Positions 25,608-35,158 of a stretch of DNA of 64,000 nt are shown piece after piece (the first letter of the stretch is position 1; every line of letters begins with the position of its first letter). Source of the stretch: JBFWIW01 sp050253535 (GTDB lineage Bacteria; Bacillota; Clostridia; Oscillospirales; Oscillospiraceae); contig JBFWIW010000002.1 in the NCBI GenBank assembly GCA_050253535.1, positions 9,420-73,419 on the forward strand, read 5' to 3'. A program made the position numbers and the translations under genes. The notes below the pieces were generated by a model. It did no database searches, had not been told where the DNA came from, and was given only the letters and a program-made list of their open reading frames with translations.

Positions 25608-26491
25608 TAAATAAATCAGCAATGATAGCCATGGTGGGCAGGCCGAACGTCGGCAAATCGACACTCGCCAACACCCTCGTCGGAGAAAAAATCGCTATAG
25701 TGTCGGACAAGCCCCAAACGACGAGAAACCGTATTTTCGGGATAGTAAACCGCGGGGACACGCAGATAGTCCTCCTTGACACTCCGGGCTTTCACAAGCC
25801 GAAAACCAGTCTCGGCGACTATATGGTGAAGGTCGTGCGACAGAGCGTCACCGAAGTGGACGCGGCGGCACTCATAGTCGAACCTATCGCAATAGTCGGT
25901 ACGCAGGAGAAACTCCTCATAGAGCGGATAGAGGAGACGGGCTCGCCAGCCATCCTCGTCATAAATAAGATAGACACGGTGAAGAAGACTGATATACTCG
26001 CCGTTATTGCGGCATATTCCTCGGCGTTCGAGTTTGCCGCGGTGGTCCCTATCTCAGCAAAAACGGGAGAGGGCGTACCCGAACTTATGGAAGAATTCTG
26101 CAAATACGCTTCCGACGGGCCGCACCTTTTTCCCGATGACATGGTGACGGATCAGCCTGAGCGCCAGATCGTGGCCGAGATTGTGAGGGAGAAGCTCCTC
26201 GTCTGTCTGGATCGTGAGGTGCCGCACGGCACCGCTGTTGAAGTCACGAAGTTTTCAGAGCGTGAAAATGAAATTATCGATCTTGACGTCACAATTTTTT
26301 GCGAAAAAGCCAGCCACAAGGGCATAATAATAGGAAAAAACGGTGATATGCTGAAAAAAATCAGCTCACTCGCGAGACACGACATTGAGAATTTCATGGG
26401 TACAAAGGTTTTTATGCAGACGTGGGTCAAAGTAAAGGAAAACTGGAGAGACAGTCAGGCACAGCTGAGGAATTTTGGTTATTCAGAATAA
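25604..26491 (+). CDS. era: GTPase Era
   Basis: 295 residues. G1 GRPNVGKST, G3 DTPGFHKP and G4 NKID are intact, and the C-terminal KH domain has GIIIGKNGDMLKKI. Era binds the 3' end of 16S rRNA during 30S assembly. ATG 25604 follows GGGAG and overlaps the dgkA stop; the upstream in-frame ATG 25574 is inside dgkA. Confidence 0.97.
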   Translation: MINKSAMIAMVGRPNVGKSTLANTLVGEKIAIVSDKPQTTRNRIFGIVNRGDTQIVLLDTPGFHKPKTSLGDYMVKVVRQSVTEVDAAALIVEPIAIVGTQEKLLIERIEETGSPAILVINKIDTVKKTDILAVIAAYSSAFEFAAVVPISAKTGEGVPELMEEFCKYASDGPHLFPDDMVTDQPERQIVAEIVREKLLVCLDREVPHGTAVEVTKFSERENEIIDLDVTIFCEKASHKGIIIGKNGDMLKKISSLARHDIENFMGTKVFMQTWVKVKENWRDSQAQLRNFGYSE

Positions 26492-26624
26492 ATTACCTCA
26501 CATATAAAGCTATAAAAAAACCAAACTAGTATCAGCGGAGGTGGCGAGTTCAAAACAAGTTACAGACTTGCCAGATTAATGTGCGTGTTTCTCTCCCGCA
26601 AGCGGGCAACCGCAACACATGCAT

Positions 26625-26640
26625 ATCAATGGCCATTGAT
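26625..26640. repeat. 16-bp perfect palindrome upstream of yqzL
   Basis: ATCAATGGCCATTGAT in the spacer between era and yqzL. It may be an operator or simply a stable hairpin. The rest of 26492-26688 shows one more small stem (CCCGC/GCGGG near 26597-26607) and no gene. Confidence 0.4.
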
Positions 26641-26688
26641 TTTGTGGTCATTTTGTGCTCTGAGTGTAGCGAAAGGAATGGTCATATT

Positions 26689-26796
26689 ATGACTGCTGAT
26701 ACCGTATGGATATTGTTTACACAGACCGGGGATATCATCTATTATCTTCTCTATAAAAGCATGATATCCGAAGATGTTCACGCCAAAACTGCATAA
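26689..26796 (+). CDS. yqzL: YqzL-like small protein
   Basis: Only 35 residues. The core TVWILFTQTGDIIYYLLYK matches the YqzL family pattern (W.LF..TG.I..YLLYK), and the gene sits between era and recO exactly as yqzL does in Bacillus. AAAGGA lies 12 nt before the ATG. Function is unknown. Confidence 0.75.
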   Translation: MTADTVWILFTQTGDIIYYLLYKSMISEDVHAKTA

Positions 26797-26812
26797 AACA
26801 AATGGCGAATTT

Positions 26813-26881
26813 GAAGGCAAAGCCGAAAGGCTTTGCCTTCAGGTTAGCCCGAAAAGCAAAATAAACCCGCCGAAAGGCGGG
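26813..26881. other. Two GAAA-loop hairpins between yqzL and recO
   Basis: GAAGGCAAAGCC-GAAA-GGCTTTGCCTTC (26813-26840, 12-bp stem) and CCCGCC-GAAA-GGCGGG (26866-26881). Both have GNRA-type loops and lack U-tracts. They may stabilise or process the mRNA between yqzL and recO. Confidence 0.5.
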
Positions 26882-26964
26882 ACGGCGGCGGAGCGACTTA
26901 ACGCGACGGCCGCAAATCAGATGCATGGGGGATCCCGCGCGGCCTCCGCGTAGGGAAAGCATTA

Positions 26965-27711
26965 ATGTACATAACGACGACAGGTCTCGTCCTTCGTGAG
27001 ACGAATTATAAAGAGAGCAGTAAAATACTAACGGTCCTTACGGCCTCGGAGGGGAAGGTAACCGTCTCGGCCAAGGGGGCGAGGAGGCGCGGCAGCAAAA
27101 CTGCCTCCGCGACGCAGCTTCTCGCTTTTTCGGAGATGACGCTCTGCGAGACACGCGGGCGCTTTACGCTCACAGAGGCAAGGAGCCTGGAACTATTCGA
27201 GGGCTTAAGACAGGATATTGAGCGCCTGTCCCTCGGCTCGTATTTTGCCGAGGCGCTGGAGGCTGCGTCCGACGAGGACAGCCCGAGTACCGAGATACTT
27301 TCACTGGGACTAAACGCCCTCTTCGCACTTTCTGAGGGCAAAAGACAGCCGGCACTCGTAAAAGCTGCGTTTGAAACGCGGCTTGCGGCACTCGCGGGCT
27401 TTGAGCCAATGCTGGATGTGTGTGCCGTCTGCGGCGAAGAGAACCCGGAAGAGCCTTATCTCAGCCTCTCTGGCGGTGTTCTGCACTGCAAATCCTGCCA
27501 CCCCGATGGTTCCGGTATGTCGGCCGAGCTTTGCCGGGACTCGCTCTCCGCAATACGGTATATAATATCGGCTGACGCGAAGCGCGTATTTTCGTTCACG
27601 ATAGCGGGCACGGCAAGGGAGCGGCTGTGCAGGGCTTCGGAGGAATACCTGCTTGCACAGCTGGGCCACAGCTTCCGCACGTTGGATTTTTATAGAAGCA
27701 TAAAGAGCTGA
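26965..27711 (+). CDS. recO: DNA repair protein RecO
   Basis: 248 residues. RecO loads RecA with RecR and anneals single strands. The OB-fold N-terminus has TGLVLRETNYKESSKILTVL and KGARRRGSK. A C4 zinc site is seen as CAVCGEE followed by LHCKSC. It follows era and yqzL, the common Firmicute order. Confidence 0.95.
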   Translation: MYITTTGLVLRETNYKESSKILTVLTASEGKVTVSAKGARRRGSKTASATQLLAFSEMTLCETRGRFTLTEARSLELFEGLRQDIERLSLGSYFAEALEAASDEDSPSTEILSLGLNALFALSEGKRQPALVKAAFETRLAALAGFEPMLDVCAVCGEENPEEPYLSLSGGVLHCKSCHPDGSGMSAELCRDSLSAIRYIISADAKRVFSFTIAGTARERLCRASEEYLLAQLGHSFRTLDFYRSIKS

Positions 27712-27756
27712 GGCGGTTCGGTGCAGACTCCCACCAATTTTAATTTGAGGTAAAAC

Positions 27757-30132
27757 ATGTCACTTTTCGAAAAATCACTCAGAATAATTGAACTTCCAGC
27801 TGTTCTGGAACTCCTTGCCAAAGAGGCGGTTAGTGACCCGGGCAAAGAGTCGGCGGGTAAGCTTTTTCCGTCTCCGGACATATACGAGGTGCGCCGGCGG
27901 CTCTCCGAGACAACGGCGGCCAAAACCATGATGACGACAAGGGGCAGCCCCGCTTTTTCGGGTGTGAGGGACGTAGGCGCTCCACTCTCGCGGGCTGATC
28001 TGGGGGGGATGCTGAGTACGCGCGAGCTTCTTAACATCGCGGGAGTTCTGCGCTCCGCGCGCGAGGCGCTATCCTATGCCTCGGGCGACAGGCAGGCGAG
28101 GACCGATATCGATTACCTGTTCTCGTCGCTCCGTGCGAACAAGTATCTGGAGGAAAAGATAACCACCTCCATCCCGGGTGAGGACGAGATAGCGGACGCA
28201 GCCAGCCCGGAGCTCACGTCCATCCGCCGCGGCATGAGGCTCGCTGGGGATAGGGCGCGCCGCTCGCTGCAGAAGATAATATCCTCCCAGTCATATGCAA
28301 AGGCCCTTCAGGAGCCTATAATTACCATGCGGAACGACCGCTACGTCGTCCCCGTTAAAGCGGAACACAAATCATCCGTCCCCGGCCTTGTGCACGACAT
28401 CTCCTCCTCCGGCGCTACGCTTTTTATTGAGCCTATGTCAGCCGTCGAGGCGAATAACGAGATAAGGGAGCTCCTGGTGAAGGAGAAGGCCGAGATAGAC
28501 CGTATACTCATGGCGCTCTCGGCAGAAGCCGCCGCCGATGCGGAGGATATAACCTGCGACTTTAATGTCCTTGTGCAACTCGACCTCATCTTCGCGAAGG
28601 CGAAGCTGTCGTACCGCCTGAACGCCGGCGAGCCTGCGCTCTCCGAAAACGGAGAGCTGATACTGCGCCATGCGCGGCATCCGCTTCTCCCACAGAAGAC
28701 GGCTGTCCCCATAGATGTGCGCCTCGGCGGAGAGTTTGACACCCTTGTTATAACGGGGCCGAACACGGGCGGCAAGACGGTTACGCTCAAGACGCTCGGT
28801 CTTCTCTCGGTCATGGCGCAGTGCGGGCTGCACATTCCGGCGGACGACGGCAGCGCCGTCCCGGTGTATCGAAAGGTCCTGGCGGACATTGGAGACGAGC
28901 AGTCTATTGAGCAGTCTCTCTCCACTTTTTCGTCCCACATGACGAACATCGTGAAGATCCTGGCCGAGTGTGGCGAGGATACTCTGCTCCTATTTGACGA
29001 GCTCGGCGCCGGCACGGACCCGACGGAGGGCGCCGCCCTCGCCATATCCATAATCGAATATGCGCGAAATCTCGGCGCGAAGATAGCCGCGACGACGCAC
29101 TACTCGGAGCTGAAGTTCTACGCCACGTCAAATCCCGGCGTGCAGAACGCCTCCTGTGAGTTCGATATCGAGACGCTTCGGCCGACGTATAAACTGCTTA
29201 TAGGTATCCCGGGGAAGTCGAACGCCTTTGCGATATCGCGGCGACTCGGCCTGCCGGATAAGATAATAGACGACGCCGTCAGCAGGATTGACTCGGACAG
29301 CGCGAGCTTTGAGGAGGTTCTGGAAAACCTCGAAAAGACGCGGCAGGAGATGGAGCGCGAGAAGGTCGAGACCAGAAAGCTCCGCCAAAGCGCCGAAGAG
29401 GACGCAAAAGAGAGCGAAAAAAACCGTGATGAGATAAGGCGCGAGAGGGAAAAGGCCGTTCGGCTTGCTAAACGCGAAGCCGATAGAATAATTGAGGAGG
29501 CCCGCCATGCCGCCGAAGAGGTGTTTGATGAGCTCGGCGCAATGCGGAAACGCGCGGAAAAGGAAAACGACTGGCAGAGAGTCAACGACGCGCGCGCCGA
29601 TATCCGTCGGCGATTAAACGAAGCGGAGGACTCTCTCAATCCGGACGAGGGCGAAAAAGCCCCGCCACCGATGACGCGCCCCGCCGCCCCCGGTGACACG
29701 GTATTGATTCTCTCCATCGGCACGAAGGCCGAGGTGGTGAGCGTCAACACGGACGGTTCATTAAACCTTCAGGCCGGCATAATGAAGGTGACGGCCAAGC
29801 AGGAGGAAGTGCGGATTTCCGAGAACGCGGAGGATAAACAGACTCAGAAGGTCCGGCGGAGTGTCGAAACGCAGATGCGCGCCGTTACGGCGAAGCCGGA
29901 GGTTGACGTACGCGGATTGACGGCGGAGGAGGCCATCCCCATAGTCGAACGTTTCATAGATTCAGCACGCATGGGTAAACTAACTACAGTGACGGTAATC
30001 CACGGAAAGGGCACAGGAGCGCTTCGCGCGGCCGTCCAAAAGAACCTAAAGTCAAATCCAATGGTAAAAACTTACCGCCTCGGAAGATATGGAGAAGGCG
30101 AGACCGGCGTAACAGTAATAGAACTGAAGTAG
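27757..30132 (+). CDS. mutS2: MutS2 (endonuclease/ribosome-rescue type)
   Basis: 791 residues, full family length. Core MutS-like clamp region, then ATPase with Walker A GPNTGGKT (about 334) and LLFDELGAGTDPTEGA (about 412). A long charged coiled coil follows (about 515-645), and the C-terminal Smr domain starts at VDVRGLTAEEA (about 716) with VTVIHGKGTGALR. The family acts in recombination control and in splitting collided ribosomes. TTTGAGG precedes the ATG. Confidence 0.96.
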   Translation: MSLFEKSLRIIELPAVLELLAKEAVSDPGKESAGKLFPSPDIYEVRRRLSETTAAKTMMTTRGSPAFSGVRDVGAPLSRADLGGMLSTRELLNIAGVLRSAREALSYASGDRQARTDIDYLFSSLRANKYLEEKITTSIPGEDEIADAASPELTSIRRGMRLAGDRARRSLQKIISSQSYAKALQEPIITMRNDRYVVPVKAEHKSSVPGLVHDISSSGATLFIEPMSAVEANNEIRELLVKEKAEIDRILMALSAEAAADAEDITCDFNVLVQLDLIFAKAKLSYRLNAGEPALSENGELILRHARHPLLPQKTAVPIDVRLGGEFDTLVITGPNTGGKTVTLKTLGLLSVMAQCGLHIPADDGSAVPVYRKVLADIGDEQSIEQSLSTFSSHMTNIVKILAECGEDTLLLFDELGAGTDPTEGAALAISIIEYARNLGAKIAATTHYSELKFYATSNPGVQNASCEFDIETLRPTYKLLIGIPGKSNAFAISRRLGLPDKIIDDAVSRIDSDSASFEEVLENLEKTRQEMEREKVETRKLRQSAEEDAKESEKNRDEIRREREKAVRLAKREADRIIEEARHAAEEVFDELGAMRKRAEKENDWQRVNDARADIRRRLNEAEDSLNPDEGEKAPPPMTRPAAPGDTVLILSIGTKAEVVSVNTDGSLNLQAGIMKVTAKQEEVRISENAEDKQTQKVRRSVETQMRAVTAKPEVDVRGLTAEEAIPIVERFIDSARMGKLTTVTVIHGKGTGALRAAVQKNLKSNPMVKTYRLGRYGEGETGVTVIELK

Positions 30133-30185
30133 ACATTATGCCGACAAAGCCGCGCAATTCATCCTATATTTTATTATATTTTTCA

Positions 30186-30214
30186 TTGACGATTCGATAC
30201 GGCTTTGTTAGAAT
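30186..30214 (+). promoter_or_regulatory. Sigma-A promoter of ptsH
   Basis: TTGACG, 17-bp spacer, TAGAAT, placed about 80 bp before the ptsH start. Confidence 0.75.
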
Positions 30215-30291
30215 AGAGTTAGTGAGAATGTGTGCCCGCGTGGGATTGCATAAGACAACCGCCATGCATATGAATTGAGGAGGAGCAGTCA

Positions 30292-30555
30292 ATGTTTGTA
30301 AAAGAAGCCGTCGTATCCAATCAGGTCGGACTTCATGCCAGACCGGCAACTTTCTTTACTCAGAAAGCCAACGAGTTCAAGAGCAGCATCTGGATTGAAA
30401 AGGACGAGCGCAGAGTCAACGCAAAGAGCCTTTTAGGGGTCCTTTCGTTAGGCATTGTACAGGGGACTGCTGTCAATATTGTCGCTGACGGCGCGGACGA
30501 GGAGAACGCGGTCAACACCCTTTGTCAGCTCATTTCCTCTGATTTTGCGGAATAA
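30292..30555 (+). CDS. ptsH: Phosphocarrier protein HPr
   Basis: 87 residues. HPr passes phosphate from enzyme I to sugar-specific EIIA proteins at His15 (GLHARPATFF), and the regulatory Ser46 is present in NAKSLLGVLSLG. Both sites identify it as HPr rather than Crh, which lacks His15. GAGGAGG is upstream. It is monocistronic, with its own promoter and terminator, and ptsI is not adjacent. Confidence 0.95.
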   Translation: MFVKEAVVSNQVGLHARPATFFTQKANEFKSSIWIEKDERRVNAKSLLGVLSLGIVQGTAVNIVADGADEENAVNTLCQLISSDFAE

Positions 30556-30631
30556 ACTGTATTCAGATTTTGCAAGATTCATTTTGCAGCAAAACGGAAG
30601 TAGGTTCACGGCTCAGAAGAGCCTTCCAAGG

Positions 30632-30663
30632 TGTCCTTCCCGGTGTATAAGCCGGGAAGGACA
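30632..30663 (+). terminator. Terminator of ptsH
   Basis: 12-bp perfect arms TGTCCTTCCCGG / CCGGGAAGGACA, 8-nt loop, then TTATTTTA. The remaining spacer up to uvrC has only a weak stem near 30717-30744. Confidence 0.75.
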
Positions 30664-30811
30664 TTATTTTACATTTATGAAAAATTGATTGCACCGGGCG
30701 CAGCGCGTTATTAAAAAATACTTTGCGCCAAAGCCCAAAGTATACAAAGGGATATTAAAGCGGTATCTCCTTAATCTGGTTTTACAGACCTTTTGAAAAG
30801 AGGTGACGGAT

Positions 30812-32662
30812 ATGCTGGAGGAGCTGCGGGAAAAAGCCCATAATCTGCCGCTATCGCCGGGCGTATATATTTTCCGTGGAGCGGACGGCGGAGTTATCTA
30901 TGTCGGCAAGGCGGTAAAGCTCCGAAACCGGGTCAGCAGCTATTTCATCGGCGCACACAACTTAAAGACCGAGGCGATGATATCGAACATCGCTGAATTT
31001 GAGGTTATAATCGTTAACTCCGAATTTGAGGCGCTGGTGCTGGAAAACTCGCTTATAAAGTACCACATGCCGAAGTATAACATCCTTTTAAAGGACGATA
31101 AGGGATATCCCTATATACGCATTGACCGGCGCGAACGGTACCCGCGCTTTTCAATAGCGTCACGGAGAGAGGAAGACGGGGCGTTCTATTTCGGGCCGTA
31201 TGGCGGAAGGGGCGCTACGGCCTCGGCTATAGACGCCGTCTGCAAGGCGCTTTGCCTGCCGACATGCAGCCGCAAATTTCCGCGCGATATCGGAAAGGAG
31301 CGACCTTGTCTCAACCACCACATGGGGACGTGCAGGGCATACTGCCTGAAAGACGCCAGTGAGGATGAGTATAATGCTTCGATAAGCGAGGCGATAATGA
31401 TACTCGAGGGGAAAACAGATAAATTATTGAAAGACCTTGAGCGTGAGATGTCGACCGCGGCCGAATCCCTTCGGTTTGAGCGTGCGGCCGAGATACGAGA
31501 CAGGATTAAGACGATTTCTCTTCTCGAGACGCGCCAGCACGTCTGCGCAGCCTCCCGAGCCGACACTGACGCCATAGGTTTTTACAGGGGCGAGGCACGC
31601 AGCGTGTTCGTGGTGCTCCACTATATCGGAGGGGCGCTTCTGGACAAGGATCTCCGCGTGATCGAAAGCCCCGTAGAGGACGACGCGGAAGCGGTATCGT
31701 CCATAGTCAGGCAGTACTACGAGATACGCGGTATCGTGCCGAGGGAGGTGCTGCTGCCTTTTCCTGTCGCTGACGAGGACGCCCTGCGGCAGTTTTTAGC
31801 CGAGACGGCGAATAGAAACATAAAGCTCTCCGTCCCCCAGAGAGGGGACAGAGAAAAGCTCACAAAGACTGCGGCCATAAACGCGAGGGATGAGGTTGAA
31901 CGCCTGACGACAAAGGAGGAGCGCATCTCCAAGACGGCAGAATGGCTGCAGAAGGCTCTGGGTCTCACTGCCCTGCCCGAGAGGATAGAGGCGTTTGATA
32001 TTTCAAATACGGGCTCTGCCGACATCGTCGCATCAAATACCGTGTTTTTGAAGGGAAAACCGTATAAAAAGGACTACCGCAAATTCATAATAAAGACGAC
32101 GGACGGGCAGGATGACTACCGCAGCATGGCTGAAGCTGTCTCCCGCAGGTTTGCAAGATATATAGAAGGGGACGAAAAGTTTTCAGCACTGCCGGATGTT
32201 CTGTTTATTGACGGCGGAGCGGCGCATGCGTCCGTAGCACTGGGCGTCCTGCGAGAGCTCGGTATCTCAGTGCCGGTTTTCGGCATGGTGAAGGACGACC
32301 GCCACAGAACCCGCGCCTTAGTTACGCCGGATGGCGAGGAGATCGGTATTTCAGGAAACCCGGCGGCTTTTGCCCTTGTCGGCACGATACAGGAGGAGAC
32401 GCACCGTTTCGCGATCGAGTTTCACCGCAGCCGGCATTCAAAAAAAAGTTATGCGTCGAAGCTCGACGCCATACCGGGAGTGGGAGAAGCGCGAAGAAAC
32501 ACGCTCCTTAAAATGTTCGGCAGCGTCCGCGCCGTATCCCGGGCGACGTTTGAGGAGCTCTGCTCTGCGGTGCCGAAGGATACCGCGGCCTCTGTCTTCG
32601 GCTATTTTCATTCACAAGGAAATGGAGAGTTAAACGATGAGAATAATAACAGGAACAGCTAG
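30812..32662 (+). CDS. uvrC: Excinuclease ABC subunit C
   Basis: 616 residues. UvrC makes both incisions in nucleotide excision repair. The GIY-YIG domain is seen at PGVYIFRGADGGVIYVGKA. The UVR motif is around 205-240, and the RNase H-like domain contains IEAFDISNTGSADIV. The helix-hairpin-helix end has LDAIPGVGEARRNTLL. ATG 30812 is 7 nt after AGAGG; GTG 30803 sits in the ribosome site. It overlaps rsmD by 26 nt. Confidence 0.96.
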   Translation: MLEELREKAHNLPLSPGVYIFRGADGGVIYVGKAVKLRNRVSSYFIGAHNLKTEAMISNIAEFEVIIVNSEFEALVLENSLIKYHMPKYNILLKDDKGYPYIRIDRRERYPRFSIASRREEDGAFYFGPYGGRGATASAIDAVCKALCLPTCSRKFPRDIGKERPCLNHHMGTCRAYCLKDASEDEYNASISEAIMILEGKTDKLLKDLEREMSTAAESLRFERAAEIRDRIKTISLLETRQHVCAASRADTDAIGFYRGEARSVFVVLHYIGGALLDKDLRVIESPVEDDAEAVSSIVRQYYEIRGIVPREVLLPFPVADEDALRQFLAETANRNIKLSVPQRGDREKLTKTAAINARDEVERLTTKEERISKTAEWLQKALGLTALPERIEAFDISNTGSADIVASNTVFLKGKPYKKDYRKFIIKTTDGQDDYRSMAEAVSRRFARYIEGDEKFSALPDVLFIDGGAAHASVALGVLRELGISVPVFGMVKDDRHRTRALVTPDGEEIGISGNPAAFALVGTIQEETHRFAIEFHRSRHSKKSYASKLDAIPGVGEARRNTLLKMFGSVRAVSRATFEELCSAVPKDTAASVFGYFHSQGNGELNDENNNRNS

Positions 32663-33182
32663 GGGCAGGAAGATAAAGGAGCCCGCAGGCTGGGATATAC
32701 GCCCGACGACCGACAGGGTCAAGGAGGCGGTGTTCAATATCATTCAATTTGACATAGAAGGCCGCCGCGTTCTGGATATGTTCGCGGGGACGGGACAACT
32801 CGGTATAGAGGCACTGAGCCGCGGCGCGGCGTCGGCGGTGTTCGTCGACCGCGACCAGACGGCTGTTAAGCTAGTTCGCGAAAACCTGAAATCGACGGAA
32901 CTTGAGGCAAACGCCTCTGTTATAAACGGGGATGGCATTGAATATCTGAAACGCGGGGGAAAGTTCGACCTCGTTTTTATGGACCCGCCCTATGATACCG
33001 ACCTTCTGGACAGGTCGATTCTTGTCGCAAATGAGTTTGACATATTAAAAGATAATGGTATAATAGTTTGCGAAAGTAAAGCGGAAAAGCCTATGCCGGA
33101 ACTCCTGGCCCCTTACAGAAAACTGAGAGAATACAGGTATGGGAAAATTAAGATCACAACTTACAGCAAAGGCGCTGAATAA
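32637..33182 (+). CDS. rsmD: 16S rRNA (guanine966-N2)-methyltransferase
   Basis: 181 residues. The N-terminus MRIITGTARGRKI and RPTTDRVKEAVFN are RsmD signatures. SAM motif I is VLDMFAGTGQLGIEALSRGA, and the catalytic motif is DPPY. It overlaps the uvrC end and is followed 18 bp later by coaD, the usual rsmD-coaD pair. Confidence 0.95.
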   Translation: MRIITGTARGRKIKEPAGWDIRPTTDRVKEAVFNIIQFDIEGRRVLDMFAGTGQLGIEALSRGAASAVFVDRDQTAVKLVRENLKSTELEANASVINGDGIEYLKRGGKFDLVFMDPPYDTDLLDRSILVANEFDILKDNGIIVCESKAEKPMPELLAPYRKLREYRYGKIKITTYSKGAE

Positions 33183-33200
33183 AGGCTAAAGGTATATAAA

Positions 33201-33686
33201 ATGAGAATGGCCGTCTATCCCGGCAGCTTTGACCCTATTACTCTGGGACATCTCAATATCATAAGACGCGCGGCAAAGATTTTTGACAAAATATATGTGT
33301 GCGTAATGGTTAATTCAGAGAAAAATCCTATGTTTACAATTGAAGAACGCATGGATTTCATCCGCCGCGTGACCGAACGCTTCGGAAATGTCGCGGTCGA
33401 ATGTTCGGACAAGCTTTTGGTCGAATATGCCACGTCGCGCGGCGCTTCAGTCATCGTCAAGGGCCTTCGGGCTGTGTCCGACTTTGAGTTGGAGTTTCAC
33501 ATGGCGCTGACGAACAAAAAACTCCAGCCGGAAATCGACACTGTATTTCTCACAGCAAGCGAGAAATACACTTATCTGAGCTCCACGGTCGTCAAGGAAA
33601 TGGCAAAATACGGGGCTGATCTCGCGAAATTCGTACCCAGAGAGATTATTAATGACATAGTCGAGAGGGCAAATAACAGGAGGTAA
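33201..33686 (+). CDS. coaD: Phosphopantetheine adenylyltransferase
   Basis: 161 residues. It makes dephospho-CoA from 4'-phosphopantetheine and ATP. The nucleotidyltransferase motif GSFDPITLGH (9-17) is intact, as are VKGLRAVSDFELE and the YLSSTVVKE phosphate-binding region. Length is typical. Co-transcribed with rsmD. Confidence 0.96.
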   Translation: MRMAVYPGSFDPITLGHLNIIRRAAKIFDKIYVCVMVNSEKNPMFTIEERMDFIRRVTERFGNVAVECSDKLLVEYATSRGASVIVKGLRAVSDFELEFHMALTNKKLQPEIDTVFLTASEKYTYLSSTVVKEMAKYGADLAKFVPREIINDIVERANNRR

Positions 33687-33690
33687 AGAT

Positions 33691-34191
33691 ATGGGAAACA
33701 ACGTTCAGGAACTGCTGGATACGCTTTACACGATGATTACAGAGGCGTGGGGTCTCCCGCTCGGCGCAGAAAAATGCGTTATAGAGAGGGATAAAGTCCT
33801 GGATATTCTCGATGAGATGAAGGCACAGTTCCCGACAGAGCTCTCCGAGGCACAGCGGCTTGTCGCCGCGAGGGCGGAATTTATAGGAAACGCAAAGAGA
33901 GAGGCGGAGTCAATCCGCAAGGTCTCGGAGGAGAGGGCGCGCCAGCTTCTTGATGAGCAGGAGATAATAAGAGCTGCAAAATCAAAGGCAAACGGCATGA
34001 TGGAGGCGGCCGAGGCCAAAGCGGGCGAACTGCGCCGCGTTGCAAACGAATACGCGGATGACGCGCTCAGGAGAACAGAGGAGGCCATAGCCGAGGCTCT
34101 TGGCGAGGTGCGCCAGTCCCGTTCCCGCTTCCGCAACGTTGCGGGTTCCGGTGGTAAAGTGACCACTTTTGAGGATATAAACGATATATAA
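33691..34191 (+). CDS. Coiled-coil protein following coaD
   Basis: 166 residues starting 5 bp after the coaD stop, with AGGAGG overlapping the coaD end. An N-terminal segment (VQELLDTLYTMITEAWGLPL) leads into a long Glu/Ala/Arg-rich coiled coil (about 50-145) and a short tail TTFEDINDI. Composition resembles DivIVA-like or V-ATPase E-like stalks. I recognise it as a companion of coaD in Clostridia without known function. Confidence 0.8.
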   Translation: MGNNVQELLDTLYTMITEAWGLPLGAEKCVIERDKVLDILDEMKAQFPTELSEAQRLVAARAEFIGNAKREAESIRKVSEERARQLLDEQEIIRAAKSKANGMMEAAEAKAGELRRVANEYADDALRRTEEAIAEALGEVRQSRSRFRNVAGSGGKVTTFEDINDI

Positions 34192-34205
34192 CAAAATAAT
34201 AAATT

Positions 34206-34250
34206 AATAATCCCCGGAAGCCATAAAAGATGCGGCTTCCGGGGATTATT
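34206..34250. terminator. Bidirectional terminator
   Basis: 17-bp perfect arms AATAATCCCCGGAAGCC / GGCTTCCGGGGATTATT, 11-nt loop. It ends the uvrC-rsmD-coaD operon and the convergent iclR gene. Confidence 0.88.
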
Positions 34251-34293
34251 TTAGTATCTGCCGAACCGGACGGAGACTTTGATAGCTTTCGTC

Positions 34294-35067
34294 CTACTGT
34301 TTTTCGCCGGAATATCCAAGACAGACTGAGATCTGTGACGCGACCTTCTTAACCTCGTGGATGATCATCGGCAGCTTTTCCTCCGACATCTGCTCCAGGT
34401 CCCCACTGACGCTGAGGGCGGCGACCGCTTCACCGCGGTAATCGAAAATCGGAACGCCGATACAGCGCCTGCCGAGCTGGTACTCCTGTTCGTCCCGCGA
34501 CCAGCCCTGGCTGCGTATATCACGGAGATGCTTTTTGAGTTCACCAAGATCGGTTATGGTGTACTTGGTGAACTGCTCCATTTTGAAGTTGTAAAAGAGC
34601 TCGCCCAGCTCATCGCCTGACAGGCAGGCAAGTAAGCTTTTGCCGATGGCTGAGCAGTAGGCTGGGGCGTTGTATCCTACCTTTGAATACCCCTGCGAAG
34701 CGGTTGGAGAATATATTTTTTCGACATATATGATGTTCATGCTGTCAAGCGTACCAAGGTGGACGGTCAGGTTAAGGGCCGCATGCAGAGCGGTAAGAAA
34801 GGGTTTGGCCTCGGTTTGCAGTTCAAGATTGTTGAGACGGTAGCTTGCGATTTCCAGAAGCTTGGGGCCGACGGAATACGCCTGCCTGGAGTCCTTTTTC
34901 ACATATCCGCGCTCCTGCATGACAGAGAGAAGGCGGTATACCGTAGTCTTGCTGAGGACGAGCCCGTGCGATATATCGGTAAGTCTCGCCGGTTCCGGGC
35001 TGCCCGCCAGATATTCAAGAATCGAGAAAACCTTGTCCGCAACGCGGATATTGCTGACGTTATCCAT
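34294..35067 (-). CDS. IclR-family transcriptional regulator
   Basis: 257 residues. Winged helix at the N-terminus (VADKVFSILEYLA, LSKTTVYRLLSVMQERGYV), then the IclR ligand-binding domain with YVEKIYSP, SAIGKSLLA, LGRRCIGVPIFD and a VAALSVSG strand. ATG 35067 follows GGAGAG; an upstream frame to 35136 has no start signal. It is divergent from an aldehyde dehydrogenase gene and probably represses or activates it. Confidence 0.92.
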   Translation of the reverse strand: MDNVSNIRVADKVFSILEYLAGSPEPARLTDISHGLVLSKTTVYRLLSVMQERGYVKKDSRQAYSVGPKLLEIASYRLNNLELQTEAKPFLTALHAALNLTVHLGTLDSMNIIYVEKIYSPTASQGYSKVGYNAPAYCSAIGKSLLACLSGDELGELFYNFKMEQFTKYTITDLGELKKHLRDIRSQGWSRDEQEYQLGRRCIGVPIFDYRGEAVAALSVSGDLEQMSEEKLPMIIHEVKKVASQISVCLGYSGEKQ

Positions 35068-35158
35068 ATTCACTCTCCGTAAAACGCAAGATAAAACCTT
35101 TGATACGCGTTTATCCCTGCTTATGTTATACCACATTATGGGTAAAAGCTAAAATAAA

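Noticed and set aside
30715..30745. Second terminator before uvrC
   Set aside because: ATACTTTG/CAAAGTAT pairing exists but the stem is weak and no U-run follows.
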